A stretch of 64,000 nucleotides of DNA from assembly GCF_002775205.1 (NCBI RefSeq), contig NC_036453.1, forward strand, positions 2,879,103-2,943,102, written 5' to 3'. The notes under the pieces were generated by a model, which was given only the letters and a program-made list of their open reading frames with translations, searched no databases and had not been told where the DNA came from. Of this stretch, positions 23,700 through 35,400 are shown one piece after another. The stretch's first letter is position 1, and every line of letters begins with the position of its first letter. Origin of the DNA: Xiphophorus maculatus (taxonomy: Eukaryota > Chordata > Actinopteri > Cyprinodontiformes > Poeciliidae). The position numbers and the translations under genes were made by a program.

Positions 23700-25535
23700 T
23701 TGTTGCTTTATCATAACGGCTTGTTAAAAGAAATATTTGCTGTTTTCATCTTTTTCTTCTTGCAGGCATTATTTAAATGCTTGGCTTAAAGCTTTGTTAA
23801 TCCTGCCTAAATCCACTTTTATGAAGATAAAACTCATGTTTTAAAAAAAAAAAAAAAGTAATCTCTACTAGTAGCTTCATCTTTCTTTTATTATTGTTTT
23901 TAAGTGGGTTGTATGAAGTACACATGAGAAGTCATTATCTTACCAGTAAACAAACAGTCATCAGGTCACTTTGTTCGCCAAAACACTCTCGTGGGAATCT
24001 CAGTCGCTGTGTGACTCTCATAGTACGACGACCTTGAATAAAATTGTTACACTTTTTGTTTATTGACACAGAAATGTGTGACATTACAAAACAGCTTTTA
24101 TTCACAGGAAAGAAAGACAAAAAGATGTAGGAGCCGTTTTGCGGCCGACTGATCAGCAGTGTGCAGCAACATGTGAGGGAGGGGCTCTATGTTCCAGACA
24201 GGTGGAGAAAACATTTGCTACTACGAAACAATATTTGGCATTAAATGGTTTTTAAATCCCAAGCATAAAGCGAAAAAATGATGCAATTTAAACCAGAACA
24301 ATGTTAAAACCTGAGTTCTGAAAGCAACCCTATACCAAATGACTCATGCTGTGAGTAATTATATGCACTTGAGCTGCTAGAAACATTTAACAAATTGGCC
24401 CGGAGTCTCATTTCCACAGGTTGAACGCCCCCCACAAAAAATCACAGTCTGAAGGAGTAATTGGGAAAGAAGGATGGTGACTCCATGACCACCAACCGTT
24501 CAGCAGTAGCACGTTTTAGTAGCTATCGCGTCTACATGTAATTGTTTAAGTAAGAAACTATTGACACAAAGTGTAAAAAATAATTCAGTTTTTCTTCATG
24601 TTTCCAGAAACATTTGAGAATTCCTTGGCTTTCCAGTGAGAACTCGTTTTCAGAAATCGATCTCACTGTTGGCAAAGATGCAGACTTCTCATAAATGTTC
24701 AACACAACCCCGCTTAAATCATCTAAACCTGTGTTTGACTTCAAGGTTATTCACTCTTAAACTAAAACTTCCAACAGCTATATTTGCATGTGACAAACCT
24801 GGTGCTGATGGGTCGTAGTTAGACCTGTATTCTTGTTCCCAGTCTGCGGAACATTGTGACAAAAGTTCCAGCTGTCATGTATCCAGATGTTGAGTATTTA
24901 TTGCTTAATATTTAGTCAAGGTAGTCGGTGGACGTGGCTGCTGTGAAAAATTTCCCCGTATATGAGGACATGCTTAACATTTGTAACAACTCGCAGTTAT
25001 GAAGTGTAAGGAAATCTGACCATTAAGCACTACTGTGTTGTACTATTGTATTAATTGAAACATGTAAGTACAAGACGTATTTTTTTTACTCTATAAAACA
25101 TTTGCGGTGTCTTTGTATTGATTTGACTAATAAAGCGGTTCAGTTATGCTATAGATACTGTAATTCCTATGTTTCATTGTGTTTACGTTGCATTCATTAA
25201 CATTAGAATCATTGTAAATAAATTCCCTCTGGTAAACTCGGACACAGCGTTCATAAACAGGGATGTGATACCTCTAGGCATTTATCATATCATTTATCGT
25301 GGTAAGATTCTCGATTTTTCCCCACCGTTTGTTCAATAAAAGAATCAATCAATTTTGGGGGTGAGGGTGAATGATTCAATTCAGTTACAATGTGAAGTTT
25401 TGTAATACAAATTCTTTTTATTTATGTCACCTGGTGCCCTAAAGCCCTACAAATGAGTCTGTTTTTCCAAGAGTTGTATTTGCGTCGATGGGACTGTGAC
25501 ATTCCTTAAAATCAAATAATAAATATTTCTTAATG
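23700..25535. other. Intergenic between convergent genes, no gene seen
   Basis: A+T-rich sequence between the 3' ends of rchy1 (plus) and the SCPP-like gene (minus). Only short chance frames and no clear repeat boundaries are visible. Confidence 0.45.
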
Positions 25536-25608
25536 TCACCTTTATTGTTATCACAGTAGTACCGCTAAAATATTGTGATAAAACTTCAAGTCCATATGGC
25601 CTAATTCC

Positions 25609-26825
25609 TCATATGCTGTCTCCTCGAGGTGGCGCCGGCTCGGCCGTTACGAGCTGCGCGGTGAAACAATCCAAACTGGTAGCAGGGGTGTCTCCGGGGA
25701 TGCTGGAGGGCGTGTCCGTGGAAACCGACAGAGGTGTGGGTGTGAGGACATGCAAAGGAGCGCGTGGCGCGGCTTCCCGCTGGAGGCCCTCGTGTGCGCC
25801 GGTGCCTTTTGGTTCCGTCGTGATTATTGCCACGCCGGCATCCGGAGAGTCGCGTGCTGCGCCGAGGGAGCTGTCCACGTGGAGAGCGGCCTGACAGGGA
25901 CTCTGTGGGATGGGCTGGAGAGGGTCTATGTCTGTGGAGGTCTGTGGGTCCTCAGGCACCGGCGGTGCTCCCGCGTCGGTTGTGGATGGTGAAAGATCGG
26001 AGTCCAGGGGCTCCGTCTGCAGGCCCGTGTCTGTTAGCGCCGGTTGTGAGGGTCCGAACTGGACTTCGGTCTCCTCCGATGACATCGACTCACTGGACTC
26101 TGATGATTTTGAGGAATCGTCTTCCACATGTAGGCAAACCTGTTAAAAAAAAAAAAAGAAAAAAAAAGTTAATTGGCCTATTTATTAATGCTGCAGTATG
26201 TAACTTTTATTTTTTTAAAACAGAAAAAAAAACATATATAATGTCATACAGTGTAAAAAAGTGGCGCTCCTCTACCTTTTGCCTGCGCTCCCGATGCTGA
26301 CTAGAAACAACCAATCAGAGGCAAAAGGCGGGTCTTATTGCTGTCAATCACCCCGCCCCTCCTCTCTTGTGGTACTAGCTTCTCTGTTCATGAATGCTGG
26401 GCTACTTAGCATAGCCACCAATGACATGGAACTGTTTTCCTGTAACTGTAACTTGTTTCTCAACCACTAGCACATTGAACTTCATACACAAGGTTGATTG
26501 ACAGCACTAAGACCCTCCTCATGGCTTTGATTGGTTGTTTTTGACCAGTAGCAGGGCATTTTTGCAGACTGTTATAGTAGATGGAGGAGCTTAATTTATT
26601 TTATTTTATTTTTTCACAGATTGTCTGTCTCAAATTAAACTGACACGACATGGTGACAGTTTAAACAAATATGGTGAAAAAAACCTTTTTGTTTTTAAAT
26701 ATAAAAGTTACATACTGCACCTTTAAGTAGTAAAAGGAAGTCAGAGAAGTAGAGCTACTCACTGGTTTAGATGTCACCAACGTCACCATAAGGGCTGCCC
26801 AAAATGTGGCCCCTGTACCTTTCAT
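25609..26825 (-). CDS. Candidate secreted phosphoprotein (SCPP/SIBLING-like)
   Basis: Two coding exons: 26825-26763 (21 residues, a signal peptide with core ATFWAALMVTLVT) and 26139-25609 (176 residues), joined in phase 0 by GTGAGT...AACAG. A noncoding exon lies upstream (27304) with a TATA box, and AATAAA on the minus strand lies at 25541-25546, about 63 bases past the stop. The 197-residue product starts the mature part with DDSSKSSESSESMSSEE, several Ser-x-Glu sites of the Fam20C kinase type, continues Pro/Thr/Ser/Asp/Glu-rich without domains, and ends PRGDSI. A noncoding first exon, a signal peptide on exon 2, phase-0 introns, an acidic Ser cluster on exon 3 and RGD are traits of secretory calcium-binding phosphoproteins. 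I do not recognise an orthologue; it is not clearly osteopontin. Human RCHY1 lies on 4q21, the chromosome arm that carries the SCPP cluster and ODAPH. A role in mineral or matrix biology is inference. Confidence 0.6.
26185..26726. mobile_element. TTAA-flanked palindromic MITE, family 1 copy B
   Basis: Begins TTAA then TGCTGCAGTATGTAACTTTT and ends with the near-exact inverted partner followed by TTAA (26723-26726). Internal arms AACAACCAATCAGAGGC (about 26306) and TTTGATTGGTTGTTT (about 26526) are inverted copies. It makes up 542 of the 623 bases of the intron that splits the SCPP-like coding region, and its well-kept ends suggest it is fairly young. Confidence 0.88.
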
Positions 26826-27303
26826 TGTCCCCTCTGCTATATTTGAAGAAACAGGTAGAATGTAAGTAGGTGGACGCTTGATATTACAATACAGGTCATC
26901 AGTTTACACCCGCTCATCAACTACATTCATGTCATCTTATTTCTAGGCTCTTGACATATTTGAACCGTTCATATTTCAGGATGAAGCGGTTACCAACATA
27001 TAGACGGTGACACTGTTGTTCCACAAGCTTCCAGTTTATAACGGGTTCAAAATGTTGACGGGTTTTTGGGATGTTCTGGAAAATTCTGACCAACTTCCTT
27101 TCATTTGGTTTCAACTTGTACACAAAACCGGTTTGGGAATTCTTAAACCATATTTGTTTTGTCACCGTACCCTGGAAAAAGACCTATTCAAGCAAATCAT
27201 TCAAATCCCTAAAAGTAAAGACATTCATTCGAATAAGGAATGTAGGTCTCCTAATACATGTTGCACTGTGTCATACAAAAGGTAATCCTCTTTTCAGGCT
27301 TAC

Positions 27304-27352
27304 CTCAGCAGTACCTCCAAGACGATGTGTGCCTCTTCTATGTCCAGAATGA
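27304..27352 (-). other. Noncoding first exon of the SCPP-like gene
   Basis: Minus-strand sequence ends TGCTGAG and is followed by GTAAGCC. It starts about 25-30 bases below a TATA box. The matching acceptor lies just before the ATG (AAATATAG, then CAGAGGGGACA and ATG), near 26836. The transcription start is inferred from TATA spacing. Confidence 0.5.
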
Positions 27353-27376
27353 ACTAAATATTTGAGATGGGCCTGT

Positions 27377-27383
27377 TTTTATA
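27377..27383 (-). promoter_or_regulatory. TATA box of the SCPP-like gene
   Basis: Minus strand reads CCATATAAAAACAGG, a strong TATAAAA, placed about 25-30 bases before the predicted noncoding exon. Confidence 0.5.
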
Positions 27384-28015
27384 TGGCTGTTTACATACGT
27401 GGAGGCTACGCAGCAGCAATCCGTCATCTGGGGGGGAGAAGTCCTTATTATATTGTAGATAAACTCTCCAACTATAGAAGCTGAATCATTTAACACCCAC
27501 ACAGGAACTGAAATTAAAGCATTTAAAATTCTTACTGGAAAATGAGAGAATGAGCACACCAGAAGTGGCCTCACAGCCAAAGTAAACACGATTTGTGGTT
27601 TTTGTGTAAACAATAGGAAGAATTTGGTCCAGACCTTAAATAACATCTAGATTCTGGGCTGAACAATACACTGGGGTGCCATGGAGATAATGTTTGCAAC
27701 AAAAATATATGCACAACCTCACTCTGGAACGTTTTCCTAGAAGCAGTTTCATCTCACTAACCATCAGAATCTGCTACTATTACCGACTGCATGTTCCCTC
27801 AAAACTTCAGCTTTCCTCAGGTAGCAGGGTCGTAGGATGTTGTGCTCAAATTTTAAAAGCTGTCAGCTAAGGAGCTTCTTAGTTTTCAGATGCTGAGGCA
27901 TGACCCTTATTTTGTTTCGGGGAAGCTGCAAAGTTTAGTTCAACACTGAATGTGCCCCTCCAAGCTCCAAATACACCTTGCATGTAAAGCAAGGTGTACC
28001 TAGTACCCACTACTA

Positions 28016-28456
28016 CAGGGGTCTCAAACTCCAGTCCTCAAGGGCCGCTGTCCTGCAGGTTTTAGATGTGCCACAGGTACAAAACACTGGAATGAAATGG
28101 CTTAATTTTTTTTACCCCTCCAGGGGGTCTTTTGTGGGCTCTAGTGTCCCTTATATGACAGTGGGCTGACAGGAAACTGGGAAGGAGAGGGGGGAAGACA
28201 TGCGGCAAATATCGTCGGGTCCGGGAATCGAACCCATGACAGCCGCGTTGAGGACTCAAGGCCTCCAAATATGGGTCACGCTAACCACTACGCCACCACA
28301 GCATGCCCAGAATGAAATGGCTTAATTACCTCCTTGTGTAGATCAGTTCTCCAGAGCCTTGCTAATGACCTAATTATGCTATTCAGGTGTGGTGCAGCAG
28401 AGGCACATCTAAAGGTCAGGACAGTGGAGCTCCAGGATTGGCGTTTGAGACCCCAG
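28016..28456. mobile_element. hAT-type MITE split by a SINE
   Basis: Starts CAGGGGTCTCAAACTCC and ends with the inverted TTGAGACCCCAG. The 8-bp target duplication CACTACTA is intact (28008-28015 and 28457-28464), typical of hAT elements. It is the same family as the copy at 41786. A SINE sits inside it at 28108-28310. Confidence 0.88.
28108..28310 (-). mobile_element. tRNA-derived SINE nested in hAT MITE
   Basis: The minus strand has a tRNA-like head with A box (GGCGTAGTGGTTAGCG) and B box (GGTTCGATTCC), a body, and a tail of T/A bases next to CTGGAGGGGTAAAA. A 17-bp target duplication, AATGAAATGGCTTAATT, flanks it (28091-28107 and 28311-28327). Same family as 63090-63288. Confidence 0.9.
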
Positions 28457-28464
28457 CACTACTA

Positions 28465-29455
28465 GGTACACCTTAAACCACCTTTTATGGGATAAATTTA
28501 GGGCAAACTTTGGTCCATATTGACATGCAGTTCCTGCTCAATGAGGTACAACTCATGTTCCACCATATCCCATAGGTGATGTGGTAGAGTGCTGGCTTTA
28601 AAAGCTAGTTGGATATGTTCCAAGCTTTATGACATGGACCTTTTCCTTACTGGAAGTGGCCAACAAAAGACTGAAACATTGCCAAAAGGATAAACAATGT
28701 TATTTAAGCAGGGTGTGGCATTTAATTATGAAGGGGCCAAAAATATATATATACAGTATATCCCCCACCCTGTCAAGCAGGAATGAAGTATGCTTATGCA
28801 GAATTGTTACCAGACCAAATTGTCTTCCAGTCATCAAATCTTGCTTTGCTTCCTGTTAGCCGACAGCTTTCAGTGTGAGCATCTGCTCCTCAGCTTCCAG
28901 GTTTGACATGAGCAGTCTCAGCTTGTAAAATGTCAGCAAGTAGTCTGCACCCCAGTTGTCTCGTTTGTGTTCTTGAAGTGGACAGTAGGCGTAAAGCTTT
29001 GGTTCACCTGAAATTTGAGTAAAATCTTAGGCAGGTTAGTGCCATGTTTGACTGCAGAGATTCTAGCCCTCGTTCCCATTTCAGAGCTTTCTCTTAGGTC
29101 ACGGAATTCCCTTCTGGGGTGCTCTACATGCGTTTAAGCACTTTAGAATGACAATTTACCTTTTCACAACTTGGAATTCATATTTTAAGCAACCAAAGCC
29201 CTTTGGAAGACTGTCGGATAATTCACAGTTGCCAATTTCACCACATCCTCATGCACATCTGAGCAGCAGAGACATTGCCAAATAAGTGTAATTTTTTTTT
29301 TGCACAAAGTGTTTTAAATATTGAAGACACCTCAAGCCAACTGAAAATGCAAACTCTTTATTAAAAAGTTATGAATTAATCCACAGAAGATACTGGTCCC
29401 TGCAAGAGATAACAGGACATTAGATCAGCTAAAACAGGAGTAAACAGATTCCATG
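28465..29455. other. Intergenic, no gene seen
   Basis: Sequence between the hAT element and the 3' end of the Lrp13-like gene. The minus-strand AATAAAGAG near 29357 is a likely poly(A) signal for that receptor. No other supported feature. Confidence 0.4.
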
Positions 29456-29459
29456 TTCA

Positions 29460-32400
29460 TCATGTCACCTCTTTCTTCTCTGAAGTTGCCTGGGCATTCT
29501 GTGCACCAGTTGTGGTTTCCACGTTTTTCTCCAGTTCAGACATGCTGGTTTCCACTGTTGCATCCGGTCTCCCTCCTCTGTATTCAGAGGGACACCATTA
29601 AATTTGTGGCACCAAGAATATGTACAATTTAAATTCAGAATAAGTGTAGAAACCTTGAGACATTCTTTTTGAGGACCACTGCCATCACAGCAATAAAAAC
29701 TACGCCACAGAGACCTGCGGCACCATAGATGATGGGGCCCTTCATGCCTTTTGGTGCAATGTCTTGACAAGACACTCCACTGTAGCCCTTTGAACATTTG
29801 CATGTAGTGACCCCATCAATTTTCACACAGTGCCCTTTCCCACTGCAACGATTCTGTCTGCACTCCGCCGCCTCCAGGACCTCATGGTTTTCCTCTACGG
29901 CATTGCCTGGGTTCATCTTTGAGGATGGAGTGTGAGGAGTAGGTGTACTTGGAGTAGAGACCTTTGTTTCCGACTGTTGCTTGGCATCAGCACCTTAACA
30001 AAAGCCAGTTTCAAGCAGCGGTTTAGTGAAATTTGAAGCTAGCTGTACAGCTTACCCATTTTAAAGGTTACATACAGTTTTCATCCGAGTGATCGGCGCA
30101 GTCAGCATGCCCGTCGCAGAATTTCTCAGCTAGCAGGCAGGTTTGGTCCAGACATATTCTACCACCAGCTGAGCAGCTTTGATCAGTGCTGCAGTTTGTG
30201 TCTTTTGCATTGAAGTCATGTGCACATTTGCACGTCCGTCCTGTTGGGGTGGCGAGGCACAGGTGCCAACAGTTGCCATTGTTCGCTGCACACTGGTTGG
30301 TACCTGAAGAGAATGAGACTTGACCTTAGAATTTTAAAGCAGCACCAAATCCCCTTGAGAATTTAGTTGTCACTTACCTGACTGAGTAGAATTGCTGTAG
30401 GCTTTCAAGCCAAGTACTTTTGTGCCCACCTCAAACCATAGTTTTTGCTGCTGATCTTCTCTGTACCAGAGTCTGGTCATATCTGAGGGTAATTGACAGG
30501 CATGCCATTTAGAAATATACCATTTAAATTTTAAAATGTTTGAGGTAGCATGTTCCCTCCAGCAGTCATTGACATTACCACCGACAGTCATCCAGATTGG
30601 CATGTCACCAAGAGCTACGGCAGTCAGCCCATCACCAGTCTCTAGTTCCTTGTATCCAGAGCCATCAGTCTTGACAAGACTGATTTTCCCCATTCCTGTG
30701 AAACATTTGGGTCACTTAAAAAAAAATAAAAAAGGAAAAAAACAACAACTTTATTCTCATGTACTTGTACCTGCGTTAGCCCAGTAGATCGTGTCCCCAG
30801 TACTGGAAAAGACTAGAGACGTGGGTTGAACTGTATCTTTCCACACGACTTTTCGGTTTCCGCCATCCATGTAAGCACATTCTACTGTGGCCTTGCTGCC
30901 AGCATCTTTCAGATTTAAATTGGTAAAGCAAACTTGCCCACTTTTAGGATGAAGGGCAATGGAACCCACTCCAGCAATCCCATCTTTTATTAGAATGGCT
31001 GTGTATGCCCCGGTTTTTGACGTAACCTGCAGTCGGGACTGTTTGTTGCTGCTCCAGTATATATTAAGGGTCACCCAGTCAAGGGCCATGGCAGTGATTT
31101 GGTCATCTAGCAGTTTGAGAATCTGCCCTTTAGCAACCAAGACAGAGTTCCTCAGTTTGAAGGACTTTATTGAAGTTGCGCTGGCATCCGTCAAGACCAG
31201 AGTGTTGTCATGTGCGCTGTAGTCCATGATCTTTGCATCACCTACACCAGGGATTGTTATTGGAAAATGCTCAGGCCAGCCTTTTAACTCTGTTGCCTGT
31301 TGGGCTTGAAAATAGATCTGCAGAAATAAATTAGTTATGCAGGTCATTAAAATCAGTTTCTTGACTGCACTTATGCCACATTAAAGAATTTTGACGTTCC
31401 ACTGGTTCAAGAGTCAATTTGTCTTTAGTTAGAATTTCTGACAACCTTAGCATCTAATGCTAAGGTCTTCAGAGAGCTGCTGACTGAGTTAGCAGGACCA
31501 GAACCGATTTTCCCATATTCCCTTGGTCTTTTAGAAGACTTTGAATAGTGCTACACAAAATAACCCCTTGTGTTCCATCTTACAGGCAACCTAGTCACCA
31601 TGCTTTTCTGCATTCTCCTTCATACTTTTAGAGCTAGGCATAGAAAATATAAAGTCTGAATTTAAAGCAACTTCACAACTGACAGCTAGAGCAAACCTTT
31701 GTGACAGTAGGTGGCGACAACAGCAGCAGGAATGTTGATTTGGGCAGACTAGAACAGAGCAGACCATCTTCAGCCAGAGACAGGCCACTGGGACACTTGC
31801 ACACAGCCTTGCGTCTTGGTGCCAAAACGCACATGTGGGAACAGGCCATCTTCTTGCATGGGCTCTCAGTGTCCATCTGCATTATTGGATGTATGATCTA
31901 AAAATTGGGAAATCAGAAACTGGTTATCAGCAAGCCAAGGTTTGCACTTGACAGTAGAAGACATTGCAGCAGAATACTACTGTAAAAAGTTAGGATCTTC
32001 TATAACATCAGATTCAGCTCAAGCATGCATTTACAGTTCTAAATTAGACAAAATTCACCTTAATAGCAAAAGGTTGGCCAGGTCTCTTCAGGATAACCTG
32101 CCTGTTCCTCCCAGAGAGTTTGTCAACAGCTTGCACCACTCTCCTCTTTGCATCAGACCAGTAAAGCAAGTCATTGAATACAGCCACAGAAAAGGGATTG
32201 GTAGTCTCCTTCAGCTGGAAAATCTGAAAGAGGATCAAGTGCTTTAAACTGATGAACTTTGTTGGGTTACTTTATTGGGGAGGCTTTCAAAGCCAGTTAA
32301 TCCTGAGAAAACTTTTGGCTTCATTTACCTTCACATTATCACCGTCTAGCGTGGAAGACCCAATTGCATTCAGTCGTTCATCTGTCCAGAAAACTCTTTC

Positions 32401-35400
32401 TGAAAGGACGTCTACTGTAATGCCACCTGGCCAGCCCAAACTGGTGTTCACGATTGCCTTCCTCTCAGACCCATCCATGCCAGCTCGTTCAATCTTAACC
32501 AAGTTGCCAATTTCTGTCCAAAACATCAGCCTAAGAGAGGATAAGTATGAATGTCAGCTCGGTACAGTTTTTAATTTTAAGTTTCTTTTTTTTAAGCCAA
32601 CCCTTTTTGTGGTAGTAGGGCCAGAGAGCGAGGCTGGTCCAACTCTTCATCCAGGATGATGCTTTGGTCCAGTGACTTGACAGGTGCTTTTGTGAGGCTG
32701 ATGGCAACAATCTGACTTTTTACACCATCAATCCAGTACAGGTTCCTTGCAAGCCAATCTACAGCTACAGAATCTGCCCGGACACCTTTAAGAGGAGCAT
32801 TTAGATTATGCTTTAAACTGATTCAGATGTCCGTAAAAGTGTTTTGCCACCCCCAACCTTTAGTGAGAATTCCTGTAGTCTTCTGGTCCATAGAAGACCA
32901 CCTGATCGTTTCAGTGTCCACACCAACCCAGAAGACCTTCTGGTCCCGCCAGTCATAGTCTATAGACAAGATTGCCCTTTTGGCAGATGAAGACAAGACA
33001 TCTAGGCTTCCAGTGCGCAAACCATACATGTACAACTCTGTCTGGACAGATGCCAACAGGAACGGTTCGCCTATGAAGAGATTGCAACAATATACACGGT
33101 ATAAGGAGCAAATTACAATGTGTAAACTTTTTGAATGTACACAAGGTTTCAGAAGATAAGTTTGGGACAAACTCCTCTTGTAGACTTTAAGAGTTCAAGA
33201 TACAGCAACTGTTGAGAAAACAGTTCACCTTATTCCTCCCCCCCGAATGTTTGGATGCTTTACCTGTGATTTTGCATTGGTATTCATCTGCCTCCATTAT
33301 AAATCCTGGCTGGCACTCACACTTGTATGACCCAGCTGCATTAATACACAGATGACTGCACACACTTTGTGCCTGGTCGTCACACTCATCTACATCAGCG
33401 CATGTTTGGCCGTCTTCCATCAGCCTGTACCCTGCTGTGCATCGACAGCGCTATAAATAGAATACAAGATTCACATAAAGTCAATCCACTGCTGTACAGT
33501 TTGATGTCTTTTCACCGCTTTGGTTTACACATATTAAGTGGCCCCTCACCGGTCCCTGGGGTGTGCTGTGGCAGCCCTGTGTACAGCGGTCAGCTGTAGT
33601 GCAGGCCATCTGGCAGCTGCCCCCCTCATCTGAACCATCTGCACAGTTAGTAATGCCATTACAGACTAGGACTGGATCCAGACACTCCTGGCTGCCACAC
33701 TGGAACTCATGAGGGAGGCATGTTCCCATGCCACCTGGGAAGTTTATGTTTTACAAAAAAAAAAGTCAGAATTCTAGGAACTAAAAGCACAATCATTTAA
33801 AGTCTCTGGTCATCTATTATGTAAAGCAAACTATGCATTATGAATTTTTTTCAATTACAGTTAAATATGCATATACTCACATTCCGTCTCATCACTACCA
33901 TCGTCACAGTCTTTAATCTTATCACATCTCCAGACTGTAGGAATACACTGGGTCTTTGATTTACAAGACCACTGGAAGGCACCACAGCTGACTGGTGTCG
34001 CAGGGCAATCCTACAGTAGAAGGATATCATCATGCTAGAGTCCTTGTGCAACTCCAGAGTGAGGAGAGAAAGTGCATTAACCAGCACCTTTTCATCCGAG
34101 CCATCTTTGCAGTCCTGGTCTCCATCACAGAGCCACTCCTGCACCAAGCACTCCTTGCTGTGAGGACAGCGATGTTTGGTTGTGCAGACCAGTGGCTTGG
34201 TGCAGCCGTCCTCATCCGAGCGATCCCAGCAGTCAGGGTGACCATCACAATGCATTGAGGCCAAAACACACTGGCCACTGAGGCACTTAAACTCTGTAGA
34301 GCTGCACTGCACATCAGCTACAGGAGGGCCATAGCATGTTAGAGCACTGCGAAGGAGCAGCGACACAAGTTGTGAGGTCGTGCAAGCATACCACAGGTTG
34401 CCTCGTCACTGCTGTCGCTGCAGTCCCGCTCCCCGTCACACAGGAAACTGTCGGGGACGCAGCGGCTGTTTTCGTCACACAGATGAGCGCAACCCTCCAT
34501 GCGCTTGGCACAGTCAAGTTCGTCAGAGCGGTCCTGGCATTGTGGCTCGCCGTCGCACACTTTACTTCTCTCAATACATTTTCTTCCATGGGCGCATTGG
34601 AACTGGTCTGTAGCAGGATTATAAAGTCATTCAGACAAAAGAGTACCAAAATATGAATGCAAGGTGTAGCGGTCACCACTACAAGATGCCTTTCTGCAAT
34701 GGTGGTATAGTAACCGCCTATCCCACTAGTTGTGGCTTAAGAGTTTACTTGAAGCAGATTATAGCCAGTTCAGGTCACCTACCAGTTCCACATTCTGAGA
34801 TACAATCTTCCTCATCTGAGCCATCTCTGCAGTCTGGTTCTCCGTCACAGACATGATTGTAATGGACACAGTCTGACTTGTCTTTGCACATCTGGGAGCC
34901 CAAACCACATCTGAGGGGACGAGACTGACCGGAAGGGGCCGGTGTAGGTCCTGCAATTGTTCCAGCTTCCTCTTGGTCCTCTGAAAACCATGCAACACAC
35001 ACTATTGAAGATGAAAACTGCCCACCCTAGAGTCAAAGATCAAAACAGAAGCCACATACCACAGTTTGCCTCATCGGTGCCATCCAGACAGTCCTTCTCT
35101 CCATCACAGATGAAGTTTGCAGGCAGGCAGTGGCTCTTCTCATCACAGTGGTGAGCGCAGTCTTCAGGGTGTTTCCGGCATTGCTGTTCATCCGAGCGGT
35201 CCTGACACTGAGGTACACCATCACATACCTGATCTTTGTCTATACACTTCTTACCATGGGCACACTGGAACTGGTCTGTTTGGAAACAGGCATTTGGTTG
35301 AACTTCAGGCCACATACACACTTTTAAAAAATTGCAATAAGACTTCACTGAAAGCGTTATGGCAACCCACATTTGGCCAGCAATATAGCCATGTAGGATG

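Noticed and set aside
25613-26300. Plus-strand open frames opposite the SCPP-like exon (up to 157 codons)
   Set aside because: Arg/Val/Gly-rich mirror frames of a G+C-rich coding exon, without a promoter, signal peptide or splice plan of their own.
25609-26825. Calling the secreted gene osteopontin (spp1) or ODAPH
   Set aside because: Chemistry and RGD fit the wider group, but no segment aligns well from memory with either protein, so no symbol is given.
29465-29803. Read-through of the last Lrp13-like intron
   Set aside because: Splicing 29654 to 29577 keeps frame with good sites; the read-through frame shows no receptor-tail features.
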